Below are positions 1-6,964 of a stretch of 7,529 nucleotides of DNA, in pieces. The stretch spans positions 1 to 7,529 of the forward strand of contig JAJYBN010000047.1 in assembly GCA_021779005.1 (NCBI GenBank), read 5' to 3'. The notes below the pieces were generated by a model, which was not told where the DNA came from, did no database searches, and saw nothing but the letters and a program-made list of their open reading frames with translations. Made by a program: the position numbers and the translations under genes. Positions within the stretch are counted from its first letter, which is position 1. Each line of letters starts with the position of its first letter. This DNA is from Pseudomonadota bacterium. GTDB lineage: Bacteria; Pseudomonadota; Gammaproteobacteria; Natronospirales; REEB76.

Positions 1-46
1 GGATCGCGTGAGTTACCTCATGCAGGAGCACAAGGTCGCCGTCTGA
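1..46 (+). CDS. rpsP: Ribosomal protein bS16, 3' end only (partial)
   Basis: This is an open frame running in from the left edge. Its last 14 codons (from position 2) read DRVSYLMQEHKVAV and end in TGA at 44-46. The Asp-Arg-Val start of the fragment resembles the C-terminal helix region of bS16, which has a similar SDRV stretch in E. coli. The main support is context: the next genes are rimM, trmD and rplS, the classic rpsP operon order. bS16 binds 16S rRNA in the 30S body and is needed for 30S assembly, which fits with RimM, the assembly factor encoded 29 nt downstream. Only the tail is visible, so the identification rests mainly on synteny. Confidence 0.82.
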   Translation, partial: DRVSYLMQEHKVAV

Positions 47-75
47 TTCCGGCGTCTGTTCGCGCCATATCCGCA

Positions 76-579
76 GTGGAACCCCGGCGCATCGTTATCG
101 GCAAGGTCACGGGACATTTCGGCGTAAAGGGCTGGGTCAAACTCCAGTCCTGGACCGAACCCCGGGAGAAGATCGTTGAATACCACCCCTGGCTACTGCA
201 GCTCGGCAGTGGGTGGCAGGAATGGCAGGTGGCTGAGGGCCGCATCCACGGTAAAAGCGTGATCGCGCATCTGCAAGGTGTGGACAATCGCGAACAGGCT
301 GCGGCTCTGATCGGCGCGAGCATCGCAGTACGCCGTGATCAATTGGCGGCGACCAAGCCCGGTGAGTATTACTGGGATGACCTGATGGGTCTGCGAGTTC
401 TGTTGGCTGACGACCGGGAACTCGGCACGGTGAAGAACCTGCTGGCCACCGGTGCCAACGATGTGCTGGTGGTGCAGGGCGCGCGTGAACACTTGATCCC
501 ATTCATCCGCGGGCGGGTGATCAAGGCAGTGGATCTAGACGCGCGGGTGATACGCGTGGATTGGGATCCGGATTTTTGA
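76..579 (+). CDS. rimM: Ribosome maturation factor RimM
   Basis: The product is 167 aa, slightly shorter than the E. coli protein (about 182 aa). RimM binds the 30S head, including uS19, and helps late maturation of the 16S rRNA 3' domain in the cytoplasm. The N-terminal RimM domain (about residues 3-85) shows the family pattern [17 protein letters not shown]. The C-terminal PRC-barrel domain (about 95-167) opens with [12 protein letters not shown] and contains a GANDVLVV stretch and the acidic VDWDPDF end typical of the family. The chosen start is GTG at 76, because the protein then begins [10 protein letters not shown] as in relatives. There is no clear Shine-Dalgarno sequence before it, and the frame stays open upstream past the rpsP stop, so the start is less certain than the identity. 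The stop is one base before the trmD ATG, which suggests translational coupling. Confidence 0.96.
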   Translation: MEPRRIVIGKVTGHFGVKGWVKLQSWTEPREKIVEYHPWLLQLGSGWQEWQVAEGRIHGKSVIAHLQGVDNREQAAALIGASIAVRRDQLAATKPGEYYWDDLMGLRVLLADDRELGTVKNLLATGANDVLVVQGAREHLIPFIRGRVIKAVDLDARVIRVDWDPDF

Positions 580-580
580 T

Positions 581-1333
581 ATGGGCGTCCTGCAGATCCA
601 GGTAGTGACGCTTTTCCCGGAGATGCTGGATGCGCTGCTGGCATTCGGTGTCACCGGACGCGCGGTGCAACGTGGGCTGCTGCAGGTGCAGGGCTGGAAC
701 CCGCGGGATTACACCAGCGACAGGCACCGCACCGTGGATGATCGCCCCTTCGGCGGCGGCCCGGGCATGGTAATGAAGGTACAGCCCCTGTGCGCGGCGA
801 TCCGCGCAGCACGGGTGGCAGCCGGTCCGCAAGCGCGGGTGATCTTTCTGAGTCCGCAGGGTAAGCGGTTTGAACAGCAGGACGCTGTGCGTCTCGCAAC
901 TACGGCAGGCACGGTGCTGGTGGCGGGCCGCTACGAAGGTGTGGACGAGCGTGTAATCGAAGCCGAAGTGGATGAGGAACTGTCTCTCGGTGATTACGTG
1001 CTTTCTGGCGGTGAGCTGCCGGCATTGGTAGTGATCGATGCGTTGGCACGCCTGTTGCCAGGCGCCTTGAACGATACGGAGTCAGCGGCCGAAGACTCAT
1101 TCATGCACGGCCTGCTGGATTATCCGCATTACACGCGGCCTGAGGAGATCGATGGCCGGCGGGTACCGCAAGTGTTGCTAAACGGCGACCATGCGGCCAT
1201 ACGCCGCTGGCGACACCAGCAGGCCCTGGGCCGCACCTGGCTGCGGCGACCCGAGTTACTGGAGAAACTGGAATTGAACGAGGATGAACGCAGTTGGCTG
1301 GACGAGTTCATCCGTACCCACAAGAAGCAGTGA
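581..1333 (+). CDS. trmD: tRNA (guanine-N1)-methyltransferase TrmD
   Basis: The product is 250 aa, near the usual length (E. coli 255). TrmD is a SPOUT-class, trefoil-knot enzyme that uses S-adenosylmethionine to make m1G37 in tRNAs reading CUN, CCN and CGG codons, which prevents +1 frameshifting. Visible motifs are [10 protein letters not shown] (residues 57-66), [19 protein letters not shown] starting at G116, and the AdoMet-binding knot segment [12 protein letters not shown]. The segment [19 protein letters not shown] follows; its Asp172 aligns with the proposed catalytic aspartate of the family (Asp169 in Haemophilus). The C-terminal [20 protein letters not shown] is the usual tRNA-binding helix region. 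One small difference from E. coli is Ala in place of Cys just before GRYEG. The ATG lies one base after the rimM stop with only a weak GGA upstream, so coupling to rimM is likely. Confidence 0.98.
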   Translation: MGVLQIQVVTLFPEMLDALLAFGVTGRAVQRGLLQVQGWNPRDYTSDRHRTVDDRPFGGGPGMVMKVQPLCAAIRAARVAAGPQARVIFLSPQGKRFEQQDAVRLATTAGTVLVAGRYEGVDERVIEAEVDEELSLGDYVLSGGELPALVVIDALARLLPGALNDTESAAEDSFMHGLLDYPHYTRPEEIDGRRVPQVLLNGDHAAIRRWRHQQALGRTWLRRPELLEKLELNEDERSWLDEFIRTHKKQ

Positions 1334-1348
1334 TCATTATGATTTGCG

Positions 1349-1355
1349 TAAAGGT
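1349..1355 (+). promoter_or_regulatory. Ribosome binding site of rplS
   Basis: TAAAGGT lies in the 30-nt spacer between trmD and rplS. Its last G of the AAGG core is nine bases before the ATG at 1364. It is a clear Shine-Dalgarno match, unlike the weak sites before rimM and trmD, and fits the known need for much higher bL19 synthesis than RimM or TrmD synthesis from the shared mRNA in E. coli. Confidence 0.7.
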
Positions 1356-1363
1356 AAACGACT

Positions 1364-1705
1364 ATGAACAAGATCATCGAACAGATTGAGAAAGCGCAAC
1401 TGAAGGAAATACCGGTATTTTCTCCAGGTGATACCGTAGTTGTGCAGGTGAAGGTCAAGGATGGAGAGCGCGAGCGGCTGCAGGCTTTCGAGGGCATGGT
1501 GATTGCCAAAAGCAACCGCGGCCTGAACTCCTCATTTACGGTGCGCAAGGTTTCACACGGCGAAGGCGTGGAGCGCACCTTCCAGACCCATAGTCCCGGC
1601 ATCGGCGCCATCGAGTTGAAGCGCAAGGGCGACGTGCGCCGCGCCAAGCTCTATTACCTGCGCGATCTGTCCGGCAAGGCGGCGCGTATCCGCGAGAAGG
1701 TCTGA
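1364..1705 (+). CDS. rplS: Ribosomal protein bL19
   Basis: The product is 113 aa, the normal size (E. coli 115). bL19 sits at the 30S-50S interface of the 70S ribosome and takes part in an intersubunit bridge. Conserved stretches include [20 protein letters not shown] (about residues 18-37), [58 protein letters not shown] and the basic end [10 protein letters not shown]. It is the last gene of the rpsP-rimM-trmD-rplS operon, has a good ribosome binding site, and is followed by a strong intrinsic terminator that marks the operon end. Confidence 0.98.
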   Translation: MNKIIEQIEKAQLKEIPVFSPGDTVVVQVKVKDGERERLQAFEGMVIAKSNRGLNSSFTVRKVSHGEGVERTFQTHSPGIGAIELKRKGDVRRAKLYYLRDLSGKAARIREKV

Positions 1706-1723
1706 AGATCGGAAATTTTGTGC

Positions 1724-1732
1724 TGATACAAT
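1724..1732 (+). promoter_or_regulatory. Possible extended -10 promoter for the downstream genes
   Basis: TGATACAAT matches the extended -10 pattern TGnTATAAT with one mismatch in the hexamer (TACAAT). No good -35 is present; the best candidate upstream (around 1703-1709) is poor and overlaps the rplS stop. Extended -10 promoters can work without a good -35. Initiation about seven bases downstream would fall near 1739, inside the left arm of the rplS terminator, so such a transcript would lack a complete hairpin. This is a motif-level prediction only. Confidence 0.3.
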
Positions 1733-1733
1733 G

Positions 1734-1763
1734 ACGGGTGCCGCTGGCACCCGTTGTTCTTTT
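1734..1763 (+). terminator. Rho-independent terminator of the rpsP-rplS operon
   Basis: ACGGGTGCC (1734-1742) and GGCACCCGT (1746-1754) form a perfect 9-bp GC-rich stem with a GCT loop. A T-rich tail follows (T, G, T, T, C, then four Ts to 1763). The element starts 29 bases after the rplS stop. Stem and tail orientation fit termination of plus-strand transcription. Confidence 0.9.
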
Positions 1764-1776
1764 AGCCCTGCTATCC

Positions 1777-3633
1777 ATGCGCATACTGTCACGCAGTTAT
1801 TTGATCGTATTTCCCCTCATGCTGTTGATGGCAATGCCGATGCATGCTGCGCAGAAACACCCTAAGCATAAGACCGCGATCTCAAAACCAGCCCCGCCAC
1901 CGGCGCAACCGCCGCCCAATCTGAGCGCCACACCCACACTGCAGGATATCAGCGGGTTTGCATCGGCAGGCGCACCGAATCTGGCCCTGCAATTCATCGA
2001 TCGTGACCAACCAGAGTTTGCCCAGGACGCGGTGGGCTGGATGGCATGGGAGCGGGAACGCATCTATCTCTACCAGTCCACAAGAGATTGGCAGGCCATC
2101 ATTGCGCGCGCGCAACATCCGCCGACAGGAATCGGTAAGGATTTCAATCAATGGGAGGAGATGCAGGCAGCAGCGGCCTGGTTGCAGCTTGGCAAAGGCC
2201 ATGAAGCCCGGGAGATCGTGCGCAAGCTCATCTGGAACCCCCAGTCTCCCCCGGATGACCAGAGCCTGAGCCAGCTGCGACAACTGGTGTTACGCAGCTA
2301 TCTTGCCGGCCAGCGTCTTGACGATGCCCAGACGGCGGTGATTCGTTACCGGCAGGACTACCCACAGGACGCCGGCGACTGGCCGCTGCTGGAAGCACGC
2401 CTGTTCCTGCGCACAAGGCAGCCACAGGCGGCACTGGACGTGCTGCAAGCCAGCAAGGGCACAGACGCAGACATGCTGAGGCTGTTGGCCGAGCTGCGCA
2501 TCAGCCAGATACCACCTGACAAAGTCATGAAGAAAGCCGTGAGCATCGGCCTTAACATCAAACTACCGCTGGAGCAGCGCATACATGCTTGGTTCATAGC
2601 CGCGGAAGCTGCTGTATCACTCGACAAACCGGTGGCGCGCATCCAGGCATTACAGAATGGCCTAGGTCTGCAACCGGGAATGCTGGACCAGGATCCGGTG
2701 TTCGCCGTCACACCCGAGATGCTCTGGCATGCTTATCTGGATTATGGTGAAAATCTCGGTAACCAGCTGCAACTGGTCGTAGGCGACAATCAAGCTTGGT
2801 ACTTGGCCGCATCCAACCGCTACGATTCCAGTCCAGTGGCTGCGTGTGCACTCTTCAGCGTGGTGGCCTTCAACGCGCTCGGCGCCCAGCAGCAGGGTGT
2901 CGCCCACTGGCAGTTCGCGAGTCTCATCCAGAAACAGAAGTACGGCTCCGTGCTGCTGCGGCATCTATATCTGGATTCCACGCGTTTCAAGACGCCCGGC
3001 GATATTCCACCGGATGTGCGTTATATCCTGGTCAACGATGTGCTGGCGATACCCGACATCCCGCTGGCTTCGAAACTTATGGAAGGGCTGGACCAGCCGC
3101 CGCCGGATACCGATCCGGTAGCCTGGCAGCTGCAGCGCGCACGCGTGTTCATTCTCGGTGGCAAAGCGGATGCGGGCATCCGGGTGCTCAGTACATTGTT
3201 CGCCAGCGGTACGCCGGTGGAACCGGACGATGTGCTGCCGGTGCTGTTCGATCTGCAGACCATCGGTCGCAATCGGGAGGCGATCCCGTTCTTTGAAGCC
3301 TTGTTCCAGGCGAACCTGACTTCCGACCAGCAGCGCCAGCTGCTGTTCTGGATAGCGGATTCCTATAAAGGCATGGGTGATTATCCGCAGTCCGCGGAAA
3401 TGTATCTGCGCTCCGCGATCCTGGTAGATCCGTATGCCATGGACCAGTGGGCCAAGAGCGCGCACTACCTGGCGGCACAGATGCTCGCCAAAGCCGGCTA
3501 TATAGAAGATGCGCGTAATCTTTATCAGGGCCTGCTGAACGCCACAAAAGATCCGTCACAGCAGGCCCTGCTGCGCCACGACATGCAACAGCTGATGCTG
3601 GCGAACCAGGCCAGACCGAATGGCAAGCCGTAA
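1777..3633 (+). CDS. Secreted TPR-type repeat protein of unknown function
   Basis: The product is 618 aa from ATG 1777. An in-frame GTG at 1738 would lie inside the rplS terminator stem, and the ATG gives a proper Sec signal peptide: basic start MRILSR, hydrophobic core YLIVFPLMLLMAMPM, and likely cleavage after Ala24 or Ala25 (MHAA then QKH). There is no lipobox cysteine, so a soluble periplasmic protein is most likely. A basic, His/Lys-rich and proline-rich linker follows (about residues 26-47). The rest is mostly helical and looks like degenerate solenoid repeats with Ala, Leu and aromatic periodicity. The clearest TPR units are near the C-terminus, at about 522-552 (key residues A527, Y530, G534, Y536, A540, Y543, A547, P552) and about 565-597. 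TPR domains bind proteins, but the partner is unknown. No strong Shine-Dalgarno sequence precedes the ATG. I do not recognise a named family. A role in envelope assembly would be a guess. Confidence 0.85.
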   Translation: MRILSRSYLIVFPLMLLMAMPMHAAQKHPKHKTAISKPAPPPAQPPPNLSATPTLQDISGFASAGAPNLALQFIDRDQPEFAQDAVGWMAWERERIYLYQSTRDWQAIIARAQHPPTGIGKDFNQWEEMQAAAAWLQLGKGHEAREIVRKLIWNPQSPPDDQSLSQLRQLVLRSYLAGQRLDDAQTAVIRYRQDYPQDAGDWPLLEARLFLRTRQPQAALDVLQASKGTDADMLRLLAELRISQIPPDKVMKKAVSIGLNIKLPLEQRIHAWFIAAEAAVSLDKPVARIQALQNGLGLQPGMLDQDPVFAVTPEMLWHAYLDYGENLGNQLQLVVGDNQAWYLAASNRYDSSPVAACALFSVVAFNALGAQQQGVAHWQFASLIQKQKYGSVLLRHLYLDSTRFKTPGDIPPDVRYILVNDVLAIPDIPLASKLMEGLDQPPPDTDPVAWQLQRARVFILGGKADAGIRVLSTLFASGTPVEPDDVLPVLFDLQTIGRNREAIPFFEALFQANLTSDQQRQLLFWIADSYKGMGDYPQSAEMYLRSAILVDPYAMDQWAKSAHYLAAQMLAKAGYIEDARNLYQGLLNATKDPSQQALLRHDMQQLMLANQARPNGKP

Positions 3634-3657
3634 TTTCTGTCAGCTACATACAACTGC

Positions 3658-5010
3658 ATGCTAGAAAAAAACAGTCTGCAACTTCTTGAGGAAGCACTCG
3701 CTGTCCTGGAGCAGGGCTTCAGCGAGCTGCCGGAGTTCGAGGCGGGAGTGCGACCGAAGCACCTGCGCGCTGTTTTGCAGGAAGCCGCACTGCGATTGCA
3801 GGACAACTTTCCCTATCCCCATCCCCTGTATGCTGGCCAGATGCTGAAACCGCCGCATCCGGTGGCGCGGCTTGCCTACATGCTGGCGCTTTACATCAAT
3901 CCGAACAACCATGCGCTGGATGGCGGTCGCGCAAGTTCTGCCATGGAAAAAGAGGCGGTCGCCGCTATCGCGAGCATGTTCGGCTACACAAGTCATCTTG
4001 GTCATCTATCCGCCAGCGGCACCATCGCCAACTTGGAGGCGCTGTGGGTGGCGCGGCATGCGTGTCCACAAGGGCTGGTGCTGGCATCAGAACAGGCGCA
4101 TAACACCCACGCCCGCATGTGCGAAGTATTACAGCTGCCGTTCCAGAGTGTCGCCACCGACGCACTGGGCCGAATGGACATGAACGCGCTCGAACATACC
4201 CTTAAACATAAACCAACCGCGGCTGTAATAACCACACTTGGCACCACTGGACTCGGTGCTGTGGATCCCTTGCATGAGATCCTGCGATTGCGTGAGCGTT
4301 ATGGTTTCCGCGTGCATGTGGATGCGGCCTATGGCGGCTATTTCAAACTGGCTGCCAATCTAGATAGCGAGACGCGCGCCGCCTTCGATGCCATCTCACA
4401 AGCAGATTCCATTGTGGTGGATCCCCACAAGCATGGCTTGCAGCCCTACGGCTGCGGTTGCGTGCTGTTGCGCGACCCGGCAGAAAGCCTGTTTTATAAA
4501 CACGACTCTCCGTATACCTATTTCACATCCGCGGAACTGCATCTGGGCGAGATCAGCCTGGAATGCTCGCGGCCCGGAGCAGCCGCAGTAGCCTTGTGGG
4601 CCACCCAGAAATTACTACCGATGGTGCCGGGCGGTGAGTTCGCCAACAGTCTTGAGGCATCGCGCCGGGCGGCACTGGCATTTCACCGGCATGTGGCGAA
4701 TAGCCAAACGTATCTTGCTGGTCCCAGACCGGAACTGGATATTGTGGTCTGGACCCTGGCGGCTTCCGGCAGAGCGGCGGCCGGCCACCGGGCGCAGGCC
4801 GTATTCGATGCCGCCGCACACCGGCAACTGCATCTGGCGCTGCTGCGGTTGCCGGATAATCTGGCGACCGCCTGGTGGCCAGTACTGAGAAACGATGCGG
4901 ATAGGGTGACCGCGCTGCGTTCATGCCTAATGAAACCGGAACACGAAACGTGGCTGCCGCGTATCCTGGCGCTGCTGGATACTGCCGCGCGTGAGTCACT
5001 GAGCGCATAA
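3658..5010 (+). CDS. Group II PLP-dependent amino acid decarboxylase, substrate unknown
   Basis: The product is 450 aa, of the fold-type I, Pfam Pyridoxal_deC-like family. Such enzymes remove the carboxyl group of an amino acid using pyridoxal phosphate in the cytoplasm. Expected active-site parts are present. SASGT (118-122) is the phosphate-binding loop and His148 in SEQAHNTH is the ring-stacking residue. Asp222 in DAAYGG contacts the pyridine nitrogen, and Lys258 in VDPHKHG is the Schiff-base lysine. ECSRPGAAAVALW is similar to the SR-GA-A segment of bacterial tyrosine/aspartate/glutamate decarboxylase relatives. The protein is compact, with a short C-terminal domain, and no signal peptide is seen. 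The ATG is 24 nt after the TPR stop, in the same reading frame, and lacks a clear Shine-Dalgarno sequence. Motifs alone cannot tell decarboxylase from related lyase or aminotransferase-annotated members, and the substrate is open. Confidence 0.85.
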   Translation: MLEKNSLQLLEEALAVLEQGFSELPEFEAGVRPKHLRAVLQEAALRLQDNFPYPHPLYAGQMLKPPHPVARLAYMLALYINPNNHALDGGRASSAMEKEAVAAIASMFGYTSHLGHLSASGTIANLEALWVARHACPQGLVLASEQAHNTHARMCEVLQLPFQSVATDALGRMDMNALEHTLKHKPTAAVITTLGTTGLGAVDPLHEILRLRERYGFRVHVDAAYGGYFKLAANLDSETRAAFDAISQADSIVVDPHKHGLQPYGCGCVLLRDPAESLFYKHDSPYTYFTSAELHLGEISLECSRPGAAAVALWATQKLLPMVPGGEFANSLEASRRAALAFHRHVANSQTYLAGPRPELDIVVWTLAASGRAAAGHRAQAVFDAAAHRQLHLALLRLPDNLATAWWPVLRNDADRVTALRSCLMKPEHETWLPRILALLDTAARESLSA

Positions 5011-5035
5011 TATGAAGTATCGTTACACATCAACA

Positions 5036-5053
5036 TGGAATTCATTCATTCCA
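5036..5053 (+). other. Small hairpin just before the sppA ribosome binding site
   Basis: TGGAAT (5036-5041) and ATTCCA (5048-5053) are a perfect 6-bp inverted repeat around a 6-nt loop. It ends four bases before the sppA Shine-Dalgarno sequence. The stem has only two GC pairs, so it is weak and may have no function. It has no T tail and does not look like a terminator. Confidence 0.35.
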
Positions 5054-5056
5054 GAC

Positions 5057-5062
5057 AAGGGA
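5057..5062 (+). promoter_or_regulatory. Ribosome binding site that sets the sppA start
   Basis: AAGGGA is followed by a 5-nt spacer and ATG at 5068. An in-frame ATG at 5035 would add 11 residues, but it has no such site. The downstream ATG also gives a product beginning MSDKNFF close to the membrane anchor, so it is preferred. Confidence 0.75.
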
Positions 5063-5067
5063 ATCTC

Positions 5068-6942
5068 ATGAGCGATAAGAATTTCTTTGTACGGATCTTT
5101 GGCGGCACCTGGCACCTGTGGGATTTTCTCTGCCGGCTGGTCATAAACCTGCTCATCACCGTGATCGTGGTCGCGCTGCTGGTGGGCGTATTCAGTTCCC
5201 ATCGGCTGCAGGTGCCTTCATCGGCAGCTTTGGTGGTAGACCCGCAGGGCAATCTGGTGGAACAGTTCTCCGGCGACCCGGTGCAACGCGCCCTCAGCAG
5301 GATGCTGGGACAGAAGCAACGGCCGCAGACGCGCTTGCGGGATGTGGTGGCTGCCATCGATCATGCCAGAAATGATCGCCGCATCAAGGCGCTGGTATTG
5401 GAAACCGACGACATGGGCGGCGGCGGCTTCCTCGGCGGTGCCGCACTGAGTGACCTGCAGGATATCGGCCGCGCCATTCGGGAATTTAAAAAAACCGGCA
5501 AACCGGTTTTTGCCGTCAGTGATTCCTACAGCCAGAGCCAGTATTACCTAGCATCCATGGCCAATACAGTCTTCATCCATCCCCAGGGCATGGTGTTCCT
5601 GCATGGCTATGGTATCTATCAACCGTACTTCAAGGATGCGCTCGACAAGTTGGGCGTGGATGTGAATATTTTCCGCGTGGGTAAATACAAGTCTGCGGTG
5701 GAGCCTTTCATGCTGAACGGCATGTCAGCGGATGCGCGCAGTGATTGGAGCGGGCTAGCGAGCACGTTGTGGAGTGCCTACCAGCAGGATGTCACCAAGG
5801 CACGCGATCTAAAGTCGGATGCGCTCAACAACTATATCGACAACGCAGACACGGGACTTGCGGCCGTCGGCGGTGATGCCGCCAAGCTGGCGCTGAAAGC
5901 CGGACTGGTGGACAAGATTGCCACCGAAGACCAGATGGCGGATGCGGTCACCAAGGTGGTGGGCGCAGCCAATCACAGTTTTCGCCAGATTGATTTCCGT
6001 GATTATCTCCGGGCTATAGGCGTCGATGGGATCCGTCCGATGGATGGCGATGCCGTGGGCATTATCGTCGCCGCGGGCGATATCCAGCCCGGTGATCAGC
6101 CCTCGGGCAGCATCGGTGGTGATTCCACTTCAGACCTGATCCGCAAGGCGCGCTACGACGATTCCATCAAAGCCGTGGTGCTGCGGGTGGATAGCCCCGG
6201 CGGCAGCGCCTTCGCTTCCGACCTGATCCTGCGTCAGATCGAACTCACCAAGGAGGCCGGCAAACCAGTGGTCGTCTCCATGGGCTCGGTAGCCGCGTCC
6301 GGTGGTTACTGGATATCCATGGCGGGTGATGAGATCTTTGCCAACCCCACCACACTTACGGGCTCCATCGGCATCTTTGGCCTGTTCCCGACCTTCCAGA
6401 AGACGCTCGCCAAGATCGGCGTGCATACCGACGGTGTCGGTACTACGCCCCTGAGCGATGCCTTCGACGTGACCCGGCCCATGTCACCACTTATGCAGAA
6501 AGTCTTCCAGCTGGCCATCGATAACGGTTATCAGGAATTCATCACCAAGGTGGCCCATAACCGCCACCTGAGTGTCGCGGAGGTAAATGCTATCGGGCAG
6601 GGTCGGGTATGGAGCGGCGCGGAAGCCAAACGCATCGGTCTGGTGGACAAGTTGGGCGGTCTGCAGGACGCGGTAGCAGCCGCTGCCAAGCTTGCCAAGC
6701 TTGGTCCACATTACGCGGTGCGTTATATCGAGCCGCCTTTGAGCCTCACGGACCGGCTGATCATCGCCATGGCCAACAATAGCGATTCCGGTATTAACGC
6801 CAACCTGACATCCAGTCTGCTGCCATCTGTGGGTTTGAGCGGCACACCCTGGTATGCAGAGATGCAGCGTTTGGCCGACAGCTTCAAGGCATTCACCGAT
6901 CCACGCGGCGTCTATGCCTACTGCTTCTGCACTATCCGGTAA
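5068..6942 (+). CDS. sppA: Signal peptide peptidase SppA, 67K type
   Basis: The product is 624 aa, matching the long two-domain SppA (E. coli 618 aa). This inner-membrane serine protease of family S49 faces the periplasm and degrades cleaved signal peptides. One transmembrane anchor is seen at about residues 20-42 (LLITVIVVALLVGVF). The two S49 repeats supply the Ser-Lys dyad: Lys208 in GKYKSAVEPF in the N-terminal half (K209 in E. coli), and Ser411 in SVAASGGYW in the C-terminal half (S409 in E. coli), followed by ANPTTLTGSIGIFG. The RVDSPGGSAFASDL motif precedes the serine. The start is set by the AAGGGA site. The protein has only three cysteines, Cys22 beside the anchor and Cys619/Cys621 in the tail YAYCFCTIR. 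The gene follows the decarboxylase by 57 nt and precedes msrC by 22 nt. Confidence 0.96.
   Translation: MSDKNFFVRIFGGTWHLWDFLCRLVINLLITVIVVALLVGVFSSHRLQVPSSAALVVDPQGNLVEQFSGDPVQRALSRMLGQKQRPQTRLRDVVAAIDHARNDRRIKALVLETDDMGGGGFLGGAALSDLQDIGRAIREFKKTGKPVFAVSDSYSQSQYYLASMANTVFIHPQGMVFLHGYGIYQPYFKDALDKLGVDVNIFRVGKYKSAVEPFMLNGMSADARSDWSGLASTLWSAYQQDVTKARDLKSDALNNYIDNADTGLAAVGGDAAKLALKAGLVDKIATEDQMADAVTKVVGAANHSFRQIDFRDYLRAIGVDGIRPMDGDAVGIIVAAGDIQPGDQPSGSIGGDSTSDLIRKARYDDSIKAVVLRVDSPGGSAFASDLILRQIELTKEAGKPVVVSMGSVAASGGYWISMAGDEIFANPTTLTGSIGIFGLFPTFQKTLAKIGVHTDGVGTTPLSDAFDVTRPMSPLMQKVFQLAIDNGYQEFITKVAHNRHLSVAEVNAIGQGRVWSGAEAKRIGLVDKLGGLQDAVAAAAKLAKLGPHYAVRYIEPPLSLTDRLIIAMANNSDSGINANLTSSLLPSVGLSGTPWYAEMQRLADSFKAFTDPRGVYAYCFCTIR
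6685..6702 (+). repeat. 9-bp tandem duplication inside sppA
   Basis: GCCAAGCTT occurs twice in direct succession, in frame, and encodes AKLAKL from residue 540 of SppA. The frame is kept, and the segment lies in an Ala/Lys/Leu-rich helix (AAAAKLAKLG). It looks like a small slippage event or simply helix composition, with no sign of damage to the gene. Confidence 0.85.
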
Positions 6943-6964
6943 GTGGGTAATACGGGTACCGTAC

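Noticed and set aside
137..502. Long minus-strand open frames opposite rimM, and similar ones opposite other genes such as 2965-3465 and 6484-6999
   Set aside because: They are antisense shadows in GC-rich coding DNA, with low-complexity Arg/Pro/Ser/Ala-rich translations and no recognisable domains; the plus-strand genes are unambiguous.
1738..1776. GTG at 1738 as the start of the TPR protein
   Set aside because: It lies inside the terminator stem, would put an extra 13 residues before the signal peptide and has no ribosome binding site. ATG 1777 gives a standard Sec signal.
2796..3296. Plus-strand frame overlapping the TPR gene
   Set aside because: It lies fully inside the TPR gene, its translation is Gly/Ala/Arg-rich and featureless, and no binding site supports it.
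5006..5011. CATAAT as a -10 box for a separate sppA promoter
   Set aside because: No acceptable -35 at 16-18 bp upstream, and the motif sits on the decarboxylase stop codon. Such single matches are expected by chance.
5035..5067. ATG at 5035 as the sppA start
   Set aside because: ATG 5068 has AAGGGA at good spacing; the upstream ATG has none and would add residues encoded by the leader hairpin.
6685..6704. Palindromic GCCAAGCTT repeats as a regulatory site
   Set aside because: They are in frame within sppA and explained by an AKLAKL helix; no reason to see an operator there.
6854..6964. Upstream extension of msrC overlapping sppA
   Set aside because: The extra residues do not resemble the MsrC N-terminus, and the sequence is explained by sppA coding in another frame.
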